Made by a program: the position numbers and the translations under genes
Notes under the pieces: model-generated
Told to the model about the DNA's origin: nothing
The model's database searches: none
The model's input: only the letters and a program-made list of their open reading frames with translations
Assembly: GCA_004431415.1 (NCBI GenBank)
Contig: QPMI01000482.1
Location: forward strand, 248,001-312,000
Direction: 5' to 3'
Length of the DNA: 64,000 nt
Origin: Cyanophora paradoxa
Lineage: Eukaryota > Glaucocystophyceae > Cyanophorales > Cyanophoraceae
Shown here: positions 1 to 10,600 of the stretch, piece after piece
How positions within the stretch are numbered: position 1 is the first letter of the stretch
Layout of the letters: every line of letters starts with the position of its first letter

Positions 1-931
1 CAGCTGCTGCCACGGACCCACCAGGCAGCCTACTGGCACCAGCTGCTGGCAGCCTACTGCCGCTGCAGTACAAACGCACCGAGCTAACGTGCGCGGCACG
101 GGCCCCGGCTACTTCGACGCTCGATCGGCCGGCGCCCGGCGGCCGGCGCGGCCGCGGCCGCGCGCGCGCGGGCGCCCGGCCGAATTCGAATTCGAATTCG
201 AAGGAATGCATGCGCAGTACTAGTCGCGCGCATGCGCATGCGCGCATGCATATGCGCATATGCGCATATATGCATATGCGCACTGCCGCAGGCTACGTAT
301 ACTAGGCTAGCGCTGCGCATGCGGCGCCGGCACGCCGCGGCGCGCGCGATCGCGAGCGCTCGAGCCGTGGGTCGGGCCGGTTGTGCACATGCGCGCGACT
401 CGAGCTCATGATCAGCATGCGCAGGGCGAGAGCGCGTCGACGTACGTACGCGTCGAAGTAGGCCGAGATATTGCGATTGATCATGATGGGGTCGACGTGG
501 CAAAAGTACTTGAAAGTTGCAATTGATATCGATATCGATGCGGCCGACTTCCGAAGTTCCAGAGTTTCGAAGTTCCGCGGGCGTGGCACGAATCAATAGC
601 CCGCGGCCCGCGGCGCCTTGCCGCGGCCTTGGGCCGTAGGCTCCCAGGCCCGAGGCCCTCCCTTCGCGCGCCACGGCTGCAGCTGCCGGCGCGCCCCTCC
701 CCACCGGGCAGGACGCCCCGTCGCCCCCCCGCCTCGCACCACGGCCCCCCAATGCATGACCGTACCGAACTGCGAGCGAACCGCTCCTGGCGCACCCTGT
801 CCCCTCATCCCGCACACCGCCCCGCGCTCTTCACCCGCGCGCCGTAAAGAGCCCGATCGCTTCGCATTCGAATCTGAGTGCCGCAGTGCGAGCACTGACG
901 GGCCGAAGCGGGGGTACACCGCTCCCTACCC
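1..931. other. Intergenic DNA, palindrome-rich
   Basis: I see no convincing gene here. The first 60 bases hold an imperfect direct repeat around the word ggcagcctactg. Bases 181-290 are a dense run of nested palindromes (GAATTC/TTCGAA, GCATGC, TGCGCA, CATATG). Bases 525-540 hold an alternating GATATCGATATCGAT stretch. The right part, next to the CWC27 stop, probably carries that gene's 3' UTR. Open frames across it are explained by high GC and show no family similarity. Confidence 0.6.
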
Positions 932-3900
932 CTACCACCTGTCGGTCTTCTTCTCGCCCTCGAGCCGCCGCTGGTGCCAGCTCTGCGCCCCGCCCGACCG
1001 TCAGAGGAAGGCCCGTCAAGTGGACGAAGGGGCCGGCGCGCCTTCTCCTTCCTGGGGTCCTGCTTGCGCTCGGCGCGGGGATCGTACACGGCGTACATCT
1101 CGAGCTGCTCCCGGTCCGCCAGCTTGTCCTGCAAACGACTCCCCTCGTGAGACACGCACGAGGGCCCCTGGTGTCTCGTGGGCGCACGTGGAGGAACTCG
1201 AGGCGGTGGCTCTTCCAGTCCTCGTCGTCCTCCGGCCCCGCCCCCGCCACGCCGTCCCCCGGCGGGGGCGCCGGCGCCGCCGGCTGCGGCGACGCCGACG
1301 CGGGGCCTGCGGGGCACTCAGGGGAAGAGGAGGAGGAGGAGGAGGGGGGGGGGGGGGGGGAGGGGGAGCGGGGGGCGGGGCGGGGGCACGCACGCTCGTC
1401 CTCGGAGCCGCCAGCGCCGGAGTCGCTGCGGGGGGCCTTCGCGGGCGGCTGCCCCCCCACGAGCTGCTTCTTGAACGCCTCCATCTTCTCCAGCGTCTGT
1501 GCCCCGCGCCCCCGTCAGAGCGCCCGCCCCCGAACCCCCGAGGCGTCGGAGGGCCCGCACGGTGAGCTGCCGGTTGGCCGTTGCGTTGCGCTGCGGGCGC
1601 GGGTCGCAAGGCGCGGGCACGGGGGCACGCGGCAGGCCAGGGGGGCGGCCTGCCTTCTTGTACTTGAGGCGCTGCTGCTCCAGCGGGCTCACGTAGTCCG
1701 TCGGGTCCGCGCGCTGGCGGGGCGCGGCTCGTGAGCCGGGCCGCCCACCCACCCCTCCCCCCCCCCTCCCGGGGGGGTACGGGGAGCACCCTGATCTCGG
1801 CGGGGTTGAGGCGGTCCTCCTTGAAGGCGAGCTGCCCCACCTTCCGCTTCCGCTCCTCCTTCGCCATCTCCGCCAGCTGCCCGCCCCCTCGGCTTGGGGG
1901 GGGGGGGGGGGGGGGGGGGGTAAGGGGGGACCTTCTGCTTCACGTCGGGCTGCTGCTTCTTCCGCGGCTGAGAGGCACCCGCCCCAGAGCCCGAGCTGCG
2001 GACCAATCAGCTGGGGAAGGGGAACGGAGGGGGAAGAAAACACGAAAGCACGAACCCCTCGCCCCCGCTGGAGTCCTCGTCGGACGAGTCCGCGAGGACC
2101 TTCCGCCCGTTCTTCATGACGGCTGCGGCGAGAAGCCAGGGTCGGCGGGGTGCCGGCGGCGCGGAGAAGGGCGCGACGCACTCTTCTCCTGCTTCTCGCC
2201 CTTGCCCGAGGCGGCGGCCTTGGCCCGCGCCCTCGCCCGCTCCCGCATCGCCCGCTCGAAGTTGTCCGCGTCCTCTGCGAACCGCGTCAAGCGGAGAGCG
2301 AGTCGCGCAGGGGGGTGCCGCCCACCGCCGCCCCCGCCCTCGCTGTCGCTGGCGCCGCTGGCGGCCGCCGCCGCGGCGGCCTCCTCGCCGGCCTCTCGGG
2401 AGCGGCCGCCGCGCTCTTTCTCCTTCTCCTTGCTCGCCGCCGCCTTGCTCGCCGCCGCCAGCTTCGCCTTCAGCTCCGCCGCCTTCTTCTTCTCCGCCTG
2501 TACCCCCCGCCCGCCCGCCCCGTGAGGCTCCGGGGCGGCAGCGGGGCGGGCGCTCGGGGGCGCACGAGGCTCTGCTCCATGCCGGGGATCGAGACGGCCT
2601 CCTTGCTGCGGGGGGGGTGAGGGGAAGGGGGCGGGGCGCGGGGCGGGGGCGGGCCTGAGGCGGTGGTCGTCGAGCACGTCGTGCGCGCTCACGATCTTGC
2701 GCGCCGCCGCCGGCACCACCTCCTCCCCTTCCCCCTCGTGCTCGAACGAGAGCAGGCTCTTGTTCCTGGGGACGCAAGCCGCGCGCTCCTCTCAGCGGGG
2801 GGGCGGGCGAGCCGGGGGTACGGGCTCACTTGGTCGCCTTCTGCGCGGTGTCCCGCTTCGTCTCCTCCTGCTTGTTCTTCCGCCGCATCTGCGGCACATC
2901 CGGCGGCATCGGCGGAGGCGGCGGGGGCGGCGGGGGCGGCGGGGGCGGCGGGGCGGCGGGGGCGGCGGGGGCGGCGGGGGATGCGGCGCACGTTCGGCCG
3001 GGGTACGATGTCGTCGAAGGGGTTGGAGAGGACCTCGCAGGAGATGATCTTGGGGGGCTGGAGAGGCCTGCTCCGGAGCCGGCGCCGATCAGGCGGGGCG
3101 GGGCGCGGCAGAACGCGGCGCGGCGGGGCGGGGCGCGGGCGCGGGCGCGCCTGTCGTCGTTGTCGGTCTCGACCTCGCCCATCTTGATCGCGTTGAAGAT
3201 GGTCGGGCCCGTCACCTGCGCGCGCAAGCGCGCCGCCGCCGGCGAGCCCGCGTCATGCCACGCGGAGCGGCGGGCGGGGCGGCGGGGCGGGGCGCGCCTT
3301 GCCGAAGATGGTGTGCTTGCGGTCGAGCCACTCGCACTTGTCGAGCGTGACGAAGAACTGCGACCCGTTCTGGTTCTCCCCGAAGTTCGCCATCGCCACC
3401 TGAGGCGCCCCGCGGCCGCCTCAGCAGCGGCGGCGCGGCGCCGGTGGAGCTGCGCGGGCGGCGCGGCGAGGGGCGGCGCTCGCCTGCCCCCGGTGGTTGA
3501 ATTTGATGCGTGAGTGGAACTCGTCAATGAACGGCTCGCCGTAGATCGAATCACCGCCTGCGCGAGCGCGGCTCGCCAGTCAGCTGCGGATGCATGCCGC
3601 GGGCCAGGCGGCGGCCCTCGAGACGTCGCGCGGACCCTTCCCGGTTCCGGTCGGGTCGCCGCCCTGGATCATGAACTTGGAGATGATGCGGTGGAAGATG
3701 GTGTCTTCGTAGTAGCCTTCGAGGCACAGCTGCACGAAGTTCCGGCACGCCCGCGGCGCCTCCTTGCTCCATAGCTCAATATCGATCTGCAGGCAGGGTG
3801 CAGCGACCGCGAGCGGGTCAGCAGCTGCCGTCGGAGAACGCACTCGGGTGTCGTCCGCGCCCTGCGCCCCGACAAGCCCGCGGCCGCCGCTCACCGCTCC

Positions 3901-4051
3901 GAACGTCGTGTTGATGACCACTTTGCCGTTCGTGGCCGGCTCCGAATGGTACCTGCACAGGATGGGCGAAGGCACGGCGCGTCAGCGCGTGAGGAGCTGT
4001 GATCGCGGCAGCTAAGGGGGCTCGGCGAGGGTGCACGCACACGGCCGCCAT
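932..4051 (-). CDS. CWC27: CWC27-like spliceosomal cyclophilin (peptidyl-prolyl isomerase family), multi-exon
   Basis: The protein is a cyclophilin of the activated spliceosome (Bact). Exon 1 (about 4051-4041) joins exon 2 to give [16 protein letters not shown], matching the family's MSN-x-PPTNGKV start. Then follow [52 protein letters not shown] and [14 protein letters not shown], together a full cyclophilin domain. A charged low-complexity middle follows ([32 protein letters not shown]). The tail has [24 protein letters not shown] and [20 protein letters not shown], the conserved CWC27 C-terminus. The last exon probably reads [16 protein letters not shown] then stop at 932, after a CTGAC-containing intron. 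Unlike human CWC27, which has Glu, the residue at the catalytic Trp position is Trp (EWLDRKH). Introns carry G tracts on the + strand, C on the sense strand. Identity is very likely; the last exon edge is an inference. Confidence 0.92.
1344..1360 (-). repeat. Homopolymer tract (17 G on +, C on sense) in a CWC27 intron
   Basis: Uninterrupted G run on the + strand, so a C run in the CWC27 transcript, next to the exon encoding the [13 protein letters not shown] motif. It probably acts as, or expanded from, the intron's pyrimidine tract. Confidence 0.85.
1896..1920 (-). repeat. Homopolymer tract (25 G on +, C on sense) in a CWC27 intron
   Basis: A run of 25 G on the + strand inside CWC27, reading as C25 in the transcript sense. 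Position and strand fit an intronic pyrimidine tract. Confidence 0.85.
2918..2980 (-). repeat. GC minisatellite, about 7 copies of a 9-bp unit, in a CWC27 intron
   Basis: Near-perfect tandem copies of gcgggggcg, with one copy a base short. On the sense strand it is C-rich and lies just before the exon that starts [12 protein letters not shown], so it occupies the pyrimidine-tract position of that intron. Confidence 0.8.
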
Positions 4052-4693
4052 CGCTCAACTCGCAGCACCGTGCCAGCACGGCTCTTGGGGGTACGGGCCA
4101 CTTTTCAAGTGATTTGTACCCCAGATGTAGCAGTTTTTCTGCCGAGTCCGTGACTCGTGACGCACTCCCAATTGCAATTGCTAAGTGCAACTTGATCATG
4201 ATCATGCATATGAGCGCTATCGCGCAGATTCGAATTCGGAGCTCGACCCTGATCGGGCCTGATGCTGGCTTGCACTTGCAACTGAGCGGCTTAAGCTTAG
4301 CTTCAGCAGCACTTGCAATTGAGCTGACCCATGGGTTCGTTAGCACTTGCAATTGAGCGGCTCTGCGCGACTCAACCCGGCCGGCGGCGAGGCCCCGAGG
4401 TGCCGCCGTGCCGGTGCTGTGTGCCGGTGCTGCAGCCTGTGCACGTGCCAGGGCGCCGGCACGCGCCGCAACTGGTGTCGAAGTATACGTAACGAAACGG
4501 CGGCTCAGATGCTTAAATCCTGGCTTGGTACACTCAGCTACACTAAACACTATGGATACAGTGCACAGCATTGGCGATAGGAAGGCCTGGCGGCGGGCTA
4601 ATTGCCTAGCGTTGGCCGCCAGGGATCGGAGAGGACGGGCCTTGCGGCGGCAAGCGAGCGCGAGCCGGCGTCGGCGTCGTGCTCGCCCCGCGC
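4052..4693. other. Intergenic region with short repeats
   Basis: Lies between the CWC27 start and the stop of the large polycystin-like gene, so it should hold the CWC27 promoter and the polycystin 3' UTR. It is lower in GC than its surroundings, with palindromes around 4170-4240 (CAATTG, TGATCA, GAATTC, GAGCTC). No open frame resembles a protein. Confidence 0.6.
4272..4363 (+). repeat. Three spaced copies of a GCACTTGCAATTGAGC-like word
   Basis: Copies at 4272-4287 (variant gcacttgcaactgagc), 4309-4324 and 4343-4358, spaced about 35 bp. The first and last continue into gcggct. They lie upstream of CWC27 and could be regulatory elements or remnants of a small tandem duplication. Confidence 0.7.
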
Positions 4694-7600
4694 TCAGGCG
4701 TCCTCGGAGGGGACGGCCGGCGGCGCCTGCTCCACGTAGGACGAGACGTACGCCGTCAGCGCCCCGTCCCGCGTCTCCGGCGGCGCCCCCGCGGCCACCG
4801 GCGCCGCCGCCGGCTCCGGCGCCGGCTCCGGCGCCGCCGGCTCGTCGTCGGGTTGCGCCGGCGCCGGCTCCCCGTCGAGCGGCGCGAAATCGGTCTCCGG
4901 TGCGGCAGGCTCCGGGCCGGGGCCGGCGGTGCGGGCGGGGGCCGGGAGGGGGGCGGGGGGCGTTCAGGGCCGGGGCCGGGGCGGGGAGGCACGCCCGGCC
5001 AGCGGCTCGGGTGGGCGGGGCGGGCGGGGCGGGCGCGACGACGGGCGTGGGGGCAGCGTGACGGCGGCGGCCGCGATGGCCGAGCGCTTGGCCCGCGCGG
5101 GGGAGAAGGCCGCCGTCGGGGCGCCTGCGGGGGCGGCCGCGGCCCGCGCTTGACAACCGGCGCGGCGGGCACTGCGAGGGCGCGCGGGGCGGGGCGGCGT
5201 CAGGGTCGGGGCGGGCGGCGGCGGGCCGCTAGGCGGGGCCGGCTTCGGGGCGACGCCGGCTCGTCGAGGGCGGGGCGGGCGGGGGCGAGGGGCGCGGGGC
5301 GCGGCGCGCTCGGCGGCGCTCTGAGCGGCGGCGAGGGCGCCGATGACGCGCCGCTCGCGCCGCGGCGTCTGCACGAGCTTCCCGGGCTCCGGCTCCGGCG
5401 CCGCCGCCTCCGCCTCCTTCTTGAGGGGCTTGCCCGACTTTCCGCCCTCGCCCTCCTCCCCATCCTTGGCGGCGGCGGCGGCGGTCTTGGGGCGGGTGGC
5501 GGTGATGGCGCGCTTGGCGGCGCGGGCGGTGGCGAGCTTGTCGACGAGGGTGCCGAGGAGGACGCGCAGGGGCTCCTGCACGAGGAGCGCCTGCGCGACG
5601 GCGATGCCGAGGGCCTCGAGCCACTGCCACGCCACCTGCTCCTCCAGCGCCGTCCCGAACACCACCGTGAAGTACCCTGCCCCCGCCCCGCCCGCCCCGT
5701 CAGCGCGCGCGCTCTCGGGGGTCGATGAGGGGGCGGCCCCGCGCGCGCGGGGGCGCACCGGTGGCGGCGGCCCAGCAGAAGGCGATGCCGTAGGCGGCGA
5801 GGGTGAACCACCACGGGTTCCCCGGCGGCATCTGCGCCCCGGGGCCAGCGTCAGCCGGCCGCCGGCGGAGTTGAGTCTGCAGGCCGCGCACCAGGGCGTC
5901 GCCCTCGTCGTGGCGCACGGAGCTCTTGAAGCGCCCGATCTGTGGAGCGCAAACGTTAGCTGCCGCCCCCGCGCGCGCTCCCCGGGACGATCTCACCCGC
6001 TTGGTGTTCTCGATGGCGCCCTTGAGGCCGAGGATCTGCTTCTCGTCGGCCGGCTCGACCTTCTCGCCGCCCACGGGCCGCAGGTTCCCCACGCTCGTCG
6101 GCGGCGTCACGACGCTGTACTTGCGCGCCGACTGCGCCCCGGCGGCGAAGGAGCCGTCGACGAGCCTGCCGTGCAGCGGGGCCGCCTTGCCGTCCTGAAG
6201 CCCCTTCTCGGCGGCGAGCTTGGCGTTGCGCGCGCGGTGCGCCTCCGCCGCCTGCCGCGCCGCCACGAGCATCACGCTCGCGTGCGAGATCGTCGGCAGC
6301 ACCAGCGGCCGGATGGTTCTGCGCGGGACCCGCGTGAGCCGGCCGCACGCGGCGCGGCGCGGCGCGGGCGGGCGGGCGGGGGCGGGAGGCACCGGTAGAG
6401 GGCCTCGAGCTCGGCCTCGTCCCTCTTGCGGGCGGCGCGGATGAACGTCGGCTCCGCCCGCGGCCGCAGCGCGTACTCGTGCGGCTTCAGCAGCTCCGCG
6501 CGGGGGCGCGAGGGGACGTCGGTGACCGAGGGCGGGAGGGCGGTGGCGTAGCGCCCGGGGGCGTGGAGGTGGTTGACGACGCGGAGGCGCTTGCGGGTGA
6601 TGAAGCCGCGGTAGACCGCCTGCACCCGCGTCACCATCCGCTCCACCTGGTGCGGCACCCGGTACGCCTCCGCCCCGGCCCCCGCCGGCCGCGCCGACGC
6701 CGGCGGCACCAGCACGCCGCCCCGGGGCGGCGGGATCCCGCGGAGCACGTCCGGGGCGGCGCCATGAGGCCGGCGCGCATGGCGGCCCGAGGCGGCGGCG
6801 GGCGTTGTAGATGCCCCGCGGGCCCCCGTCCCCGGGCGGCGGCCGCGGGCCAGAGCGGCCCGTCTCAGGAGGGGACCCGGGGGCGCCCTCCGCGCCGGTG
6901 GCGGCGGGGGCGCCGAGCCCGGCGGCGGGGGCCCCGCGGCGGGCGGGGCCCCCGCCGCACGAAGCCGTTGGCGGCCGGGGCGGCGGCTGCGGCCCGCGGC
7001 GCGCGGCCGACATGGGCCCGGGGCCCCGGGGGCGGCACGGGGCCGCGGCGGCCGGGCGGGCCGGGGGCGGGGGCGGGGCGGCGGGGTCGCGGGGCGATGC
7101 CTGCGCGGAGCCGGCCACAGAGCCGTCGGCCGAGCCGGGGCCCGACGAGCCGATGCGCCTCCGCCCAACCGGCCGCGAGCGCTCGCCCGGCGCCAGCGCC
7201 GGCGGGGCGGCGGCGAGAGGGCGCCGGCGGCGGGGCCCGGGAGGGGCCCTCCTGGCGGCGGCGGCCGACGGGGCGGTTCGGGGGCGGGGCGAGGCCGGTC
7301 TGCGGGGAGGGCGGGGCCCGACGCGCCCCGCAGCCACACCCACCGCGGCGCCCGCCGCGGCGAGGCCGATGCGCAGGCGGGAGCCCATCACGCTCGCCGG
7401 GGCGGCGCGCCGGCGGGAGGACGCGGGCCCTTGCGCCCCTGGAGCTGGGCCTCGGGCGGGGCGGGCCCCGGAGGCGGGACGGGCCCGCGGCGCAGGCCCG
7501 GGATGGGGGGCGGGACGGGCATGCCGATCGAGGCGACGCTCTCGCCGCGGAGGGAGCCGGCGAGGGCGGAGGCGCCGCGGGCGAGGCGGGGCTTGAGCTG

Positions 7601-10600
7601 GTAGGAGGCCTCGATGGCGCGGTTGACGCGGTCGCGCTTGCGCTGCGCGTAGCCGCGGAAGTAGGACTGGACGCGGGAGACGAGGAGGTCCATCTCCTTG
7701 TCCGAGTAGCCGCGCGGCAGGCGCCCGCTCTGGATGTCCCGCAGCGAGATCCACCGCTCGATCGACGCCGTCGTCTCCCCCCGCGAGAACTGCCGCCCCC
7801 GTCAGGCCGCCCGGCCGGGGCAGGGGAGCCGGGTCGCGGCGGGCGGGGGCGGGGGCGGGCCTTGACGATCATGGCGTGGGAGAAGCGGAAGATGGCGACG
7901 AAGAGGGCGTACGCGGGGGCCATCACCGCCGCCGTCACCATCCCTGCGCGAGGCGCCCCACCGCCAGCGTCAGCGGCCGCGGCGGCGGCGGCGGCGGCCT
8001 GCGAGCCCTCTGGAGGGGGCGGGGGCACCGGTGAAGTAGAACTTGTCGCGGGCGGGGCCCTCCCAGGTGGCGCGGACGTCGGTGCCGAAGAAGACGGCGT
8101 CGAGGGCCATGAGGCCCATCACCAGGCAGAGGAGGCACGTCAGCCGCTGCGGCCGCGTGAACGGGTCCCCCGGCGTCACCGTGAAGAGCGTCAGGAGCGG
8201 GTGCGAGCGCCGCTGGTCCCGCCACACCCGCCGGAAGGCCTTGCCCAGGAGCGACTGGCCCTTGGCCTCGACGAGGACGGCGGGGAGGGAGGCCTTGGCG
8301 GAGAGCGGGACGTGCTTGCCGCCCGGCTTCACCTTGCCCGTCGCCATCGCCGCGAGCGCGGCGCGGCGCGGCATGCCGACGACGATGCCGCGCGCGTCGG
8401 CCTTGAGCACGCGGGGGCCGGCGATGAGGCTCTTGACCTGGTCCGTGCCGCCGCCCTCGCGCGCCGGCGCCGGCACGACGGCGATCCACGTCGACTCGCC
8501 GGGGCGGCGGAAGATGTAGGGGTCGTGGAGGGCGCGGCGGGCGCGCCACTTGTAGAGGGAGACCTCGTCGGCCGTGTAGCCGGCGACGGTGCTCACCACG
8601 AAGATGCCGAGGGTGATCGCGAGGACGGCGATGGGGTGCCAGGAGGAGGGGTACATGACGGTGAGCATCTGGGCGACGCTGGGGCGGGCGCGCGGGGCCT
8701 GCACGACGGGGACGGAGGGGGCCATGACGAGGGAGAACTCGGAGAGGTGGTTGCAGTAGCACGTCGCGTAGCCCCCCGAGATGTCCCCCAGCACGCACCC
8801 CCGCGAGCTCCACGCCTGCCCCGCCGGGTCGAAGTACTGGCACACCGCTGCGCAGGGGAGGGCGGGGCGTCGGGGCCGGGGCGGGCCGGGGCGGGGCGGG
8901 GCGGGGCGGGGGTCGGCGGGCGCGCACGCTGGACGGAGTCGTTCTGGAAGACGGGGTTGTTGGTGATGGGGATGAGGAGGGTGAAGGGGCGGCTGAGCGA
9001 GCTCGGCTCGATGTCGGCGCCCGAGGTGAGCTGGATGGAGATCGTGTCCGCCGCGAAGAGGGACCCCCGCGTCGAGGGCGCGTAGCCGCGCAGCGAGGCC
9101 TGCTGCGGCCAGTAGGCCACGCGCACGTCCAGGTACTCCGAGCCGAGGCGCGACTGCAGCTGCTGCAGGATGGAGGGGTGGATCGTGAACGAGACCTGCA
9201 CGGGCGCCGCCGCCGCGCCGCCCGTCGCCAGCCGCACGCTGTACGTCACGTTCTTGAGCGTGTTGCCGAATTCGGGGCTCAGCACGCGCTGCCCCGCCTG
9301 GCTGCTCTGCGCGAACCCGTACGACTCCGGGCAGTCTGCGGGGGAGTGAGGCGGCGGGGTGAGCGGCGGCGGGGCTCGGGGGCCGGCGGGGCGCACCGCG
9401 GAAGCAGACGACGCGGAGGAGCGGGTAGGAGAAGTCGGAGGCGCGCTGGCCGCAGCCGTCGGTGCCGATGACGGGCCGGCAGACCTCCTCCATGAGCGCC
9501 AGCATGCGGTCCGAGTCGGAGCGCTCCAGCGTCGACGCCGGCGGCGTGTACGCCTGCAGCGTCCCGTTGCTGCCGCCCCCGCCGCCCTGCAGCTGCAGCA
9601 TCCGCCGCCGGTTGTAAGGCCCGATGTAGCGCGCCGAGTAGCGGGCGGCGGACTGCCCGAAGCTGCCGCCCGAGCCGCCGCCGAGGGGGAGGGAGGGGGG
9701 CAGGCCGAGGGTGAAGGACTCGGTGGCGCCGGCGAGGCGGACGGTCATGATGTCCGAGGCGAAGTCGAGGGCGAGCTGCGCGATGGGCACCAGCGCCGTC
9801 TTCTGCTGCGTCTCGATGAGGAAGCTGTAGTTCGCCGCCGCCCGGAAGAGCTCCACCGTGAAGTCGAACCCCGCGCCGGCGGCCGCCTGCGCCTTCTTGA
9901 AGTCGGCGTCGGCGAGGGCGCGCCCGTCGGCGAGGGCGTTCGCGGCCGACGCCTTCATGATCTCCGCCAGGCCCTCCGAGCACGACTTGACCACCTGCAG
10001 CAGCATGCTCACCAGCGACGGCGACGCCTCCACCCGCCTGCCCCGCCCCCGCCCCGCGTCGTCGGCGTCGGCGGCGGCGGCGCGTCGTGGCGGGGCGGGA
10101 GGCGGGGGCGGGCGCACCGGAAGACGACGAGGAGGGTGTCGATGACGGTCTTGTAGGCGTTGACGGCGGCGGCGGCGGTCTCCAGCGCGAGGCCCTCGAC
10201 GGACGACTGCCGGAGCCCGCGCCGCAGGCTCTGCACCTTCCTGTTCGTCTTGATCTGCTGCTTCGTCTGCGTGATCACCGACGAGGCCTGCGGGCGGGGG
10301 CGGTGAGGCGCGGCGGGACGGGGCGGGGGGCGGGGCTCGCGCGACAACGCACCCCCTGGGACGCCGAGTTCGAGTTGGACGTGAAGACGGCGTTCGACAT
10401 CGACGACGCTGCGGGGCGCGCGCGTCGCAGCGTGAGCGGGCCGCCCGATGAGGGGCGAGGGAAGGGGGGCGCACATGGGTTGGCGACGGTCTCCTTGCTG
10501 ACGGCGGGCGTCTGCGGGTCGACTCGGATCTGGGCCCTCGCGACCGTCGCGGCGCCGTAGACGTCCGAGATCTCGCAGAGCAGCATGACGAAGCCCGACT

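Noticed and set aside
302-589. Minus-strand frame with YFCHVDPIMINRNISAYFDA
   Set aside because: Looks slightly protein-like and lower in GC, but I found no splice partners or family match, so it is not called.
618-2181. Long open frames on both strands overlapping the CWC27 3' half (up to about 315 residues)
   Set aside because: Composition is Arg/Pro/Gly/Ala-rich with no motifs, and several are antisense to exons recognisable as CWC27. They follow from lack of stops in about 70% GC DNA.
6479-9085. 868-residue + strand open frame
   Set aside because: It is antisense to the GPS and membrane exons of the receptor and is low-complexity Arg/Gly/Ala throughout.
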